NCBI GenBank assembly: GCA_024195265.1
Contig: JAJLRJ010000008.1
Coordinates: forward strand, 26,769,432 to 26,833,431
Direction: 5' to 3'
DNA length: 64,000 bases
Source of the DNA: Dendrophyllia cribrosa
Taxonomy: Eukaryota > Cnidaria > Anthozoa > Scleractinia > Dendrophylliidae
Shown: piece by piece, positions 62,391 through 64,000 of the stretch
How positions within the stretch are numbered: the first letter of the stretch is position 1
Layout of the letters: each line of letters starts with the position of its first letter
Translations under genes and position numbers: made by a program
Notes under the pieces: model-generated
What the model saw: the letters and a program-made list of their open reading frames with translations, nothing else
Told to the model about the DNA's origin: nothing
Databases searched by the model: none

Positions 62391-64000
62391 CAAAGATATG
62401 AGTTTTGTTTATTCTACCACTTGTTCTTCTTATAAATTTTAAGCCAGCGGCTACCTTGGAAAGGTTGCCTTGTCTCTAGGGCCTGCTCTGTGTAAAAAAA
62501 AAATGGCCGCCATTTTTTCGCTAAGCAAGTAGGAAAGTAATTAAGCTATCGCTTTAATTAGAGGTGTTGTTTGGAAGAGAGTAAATTAGGAGGTTAATAT
62601 ATTTGTTGTATCGCCACTTGCGGGAACATCGACTAGGTTTCCGCCGGTTTGCGATTAATTGCATTATAGCAGTGAGATAAATTCAATACTTAAATTTACG
62701 ACAATTTATGATTTAAAGTATCGTTTTATATACCTGCGGTTGTTGAAATGAATTCACAAGAAAATGAGATGCTTCGATTCGCGCTGCTGATCAAAAGTGA
62801 ATTGAAGTAAGCTAAATTCAAATCGATAGCACTTGCGAAAAATTAAAGTTTGAAAAATGGTCGTACCAGCTTAAACCTTTCATACACAACCAAAGCATAG
62901 GGCTCCAAGCTTGATTCTAAGAGTAGAAGTTATAAAATCAAAAGAGACTTCCGTTTAGTAAATACAAGTAATATAATACAGGATTATAGCTTTAGAACCT
63001 ATGTGATAAATAGATAACACGGAAGCGGGATACGAATTAATTCTTCGACTGCAAGAAAATAATACTTTATATGTGATGTTAAAGTTATGTTGGATCCAAA
63101 AAGGGATTTCGTCGGAAAAGGAATTTAAAAGCAGCATCGGTGCCACTCGGAAACTAGAAACTTAAAACTAGGTCCAGAGAACAAATACCATATTTGTACT
63201 AGAATGTTTTCACAAAATACTGTCAAAGCAAACATGAAAAGTTCACCTCCTCTTTTCCTATTGGTCAAGTACGCTTTCAAATGAGGTGTAGATCATATTT
63301 TAAAACATTTCAATTCCACATGCTAAGTGTTTTTTTTTTCCTCATTCGTTTTTTTTTTCTAGTTATATTTATCACATGATCTGCTCAATTATGGAAAATG
63401 GTATTTGTTCTCTTGACTTTTCTTACAATTTATATTATTATATGACGGCAGTTACGAAAAATGTATACAATAAAAAAAATGACATAAAAATGCATTCCTA
63501 ATAAAGAGACAAATTTAAGGTGCTAGAGATTTTTGAGGCGCCAATAACGAACAAGGCAAAACTAAAAAAAAAACATAATGAAAATAAATATGCTTGTAAA
63601 ATAGCTGTCGCTGGTCGATTCGAAAAAAAAAGAGACATTTTATGCAATTTGTTCTGATATTTATTTATAATTTTGGTTTAACAGGCTTCTGTTAATAGCC
63701 GAAACTTTGCCAGTTACCTTATTGTGTTGTAAACAGGGTTTAATTTAAGGAGACTATGCAGTGATTTTCCAACGGCTGTCACATCACCACATTTGCAAGT
63801 GTTGTAATAATGAACCAATCATAACTCAAACCTAAACATGCAACCGGTGTCAAGCGCGGGAAAACATGTCACCACACTGGTGGCAAGCGCGGGAAAACTT
63901 GTTGTCAACGGCAAGCGCAAGAAAAGTCACGCGCGTAGAATCACGTTGGCTTGATTTTTGGACTTTGCTTTCTATTGACCATGCACTTTGTACGTGCACC
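62391..64000. other. Intergenic, no gene seen
   Basis: AT-rich with several poly-A/T runs. At 63845-63930 reversed copies of the CAAGCGCGGGAAAAC repeat of intron 8 occur. No exon-like frames. Confidence 0.5.

Overview
The window is animal genomic DNA, AT-rich and intron-rich, with very high repeat density. The proteins keep clear orthology to vertebrate families. The repeat set (many miniature inverted-repeat DNA transposons, a Penelope-like reverse transcriptase relic, RT-type LINE tails, tRNA-derived SINEs) is what I would expect of an anthozoan cnidarian, most likely a stony coral. That placement is inference from overall character; no marker gene fixes the species.

Three protein-coding genes are supported, all on the + strand, with every exon joined by GT-AG introns and consistent phase. 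(1) 4845-7130: a four-exon gene for a 162-aa predicted N-myristoylated coiled-coil protein that I do not recognise. (2) 12487-38324: an 18-exon gene for a 1338-aa membrane-associated phosphatidylinositol transfer protein (PITPNM / Nir / RdgB class), with a PITP domain, a FFAT motif, a DDHD region and an LNS2 domain. (3) 52655-61318: a six-exon T-box transcription factor of the Tbx2/3 subfamily (528 aa).

Between and inside the genes the DNA is a patchwork of mobile elements. Region by region: 1-4.8 kb holds a TTA-flanked MITE, a 75-bp palindrome with a perfect 9-bp target duplication, a hammerhead-ribozyme-like motif (- strand) and a Penelope-like RT fragment. 7.3-12.3 kb holds a TCGAACCTCC-ended DNA element and two truncated LINE 3' ends. 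The PITPNM introns contain nested DNA transposons (intron 2), a 17-bp minisatellite (intron 7), a 106-bp tandem array (intron 13), SINEs and an 86-bp array (intron 15) and a 2.3-kb TTAA-flanked element (intron 17). 38.6-52.4 kb is a gene desert with small elements, homopolymer and GAGT tracts. 61.7-64 kb is gene-free and carries a second 106-bp array.

The genes are unrelated in function: lipid transfer at ER-membrane contacts, a developmental transcription factor, and an unknown small coiled-coil protein. I see no operon-like or cluster logic. The most interesting new structure is in the repeats: at least four very short palindromic elements with 9-bp target duplications, and a TTAA-flanked MITE (CCCTTTAACTCCCA ends) whose internal module is related to, and expanded as, 106-bp tandem arrays elsewhere in the window.
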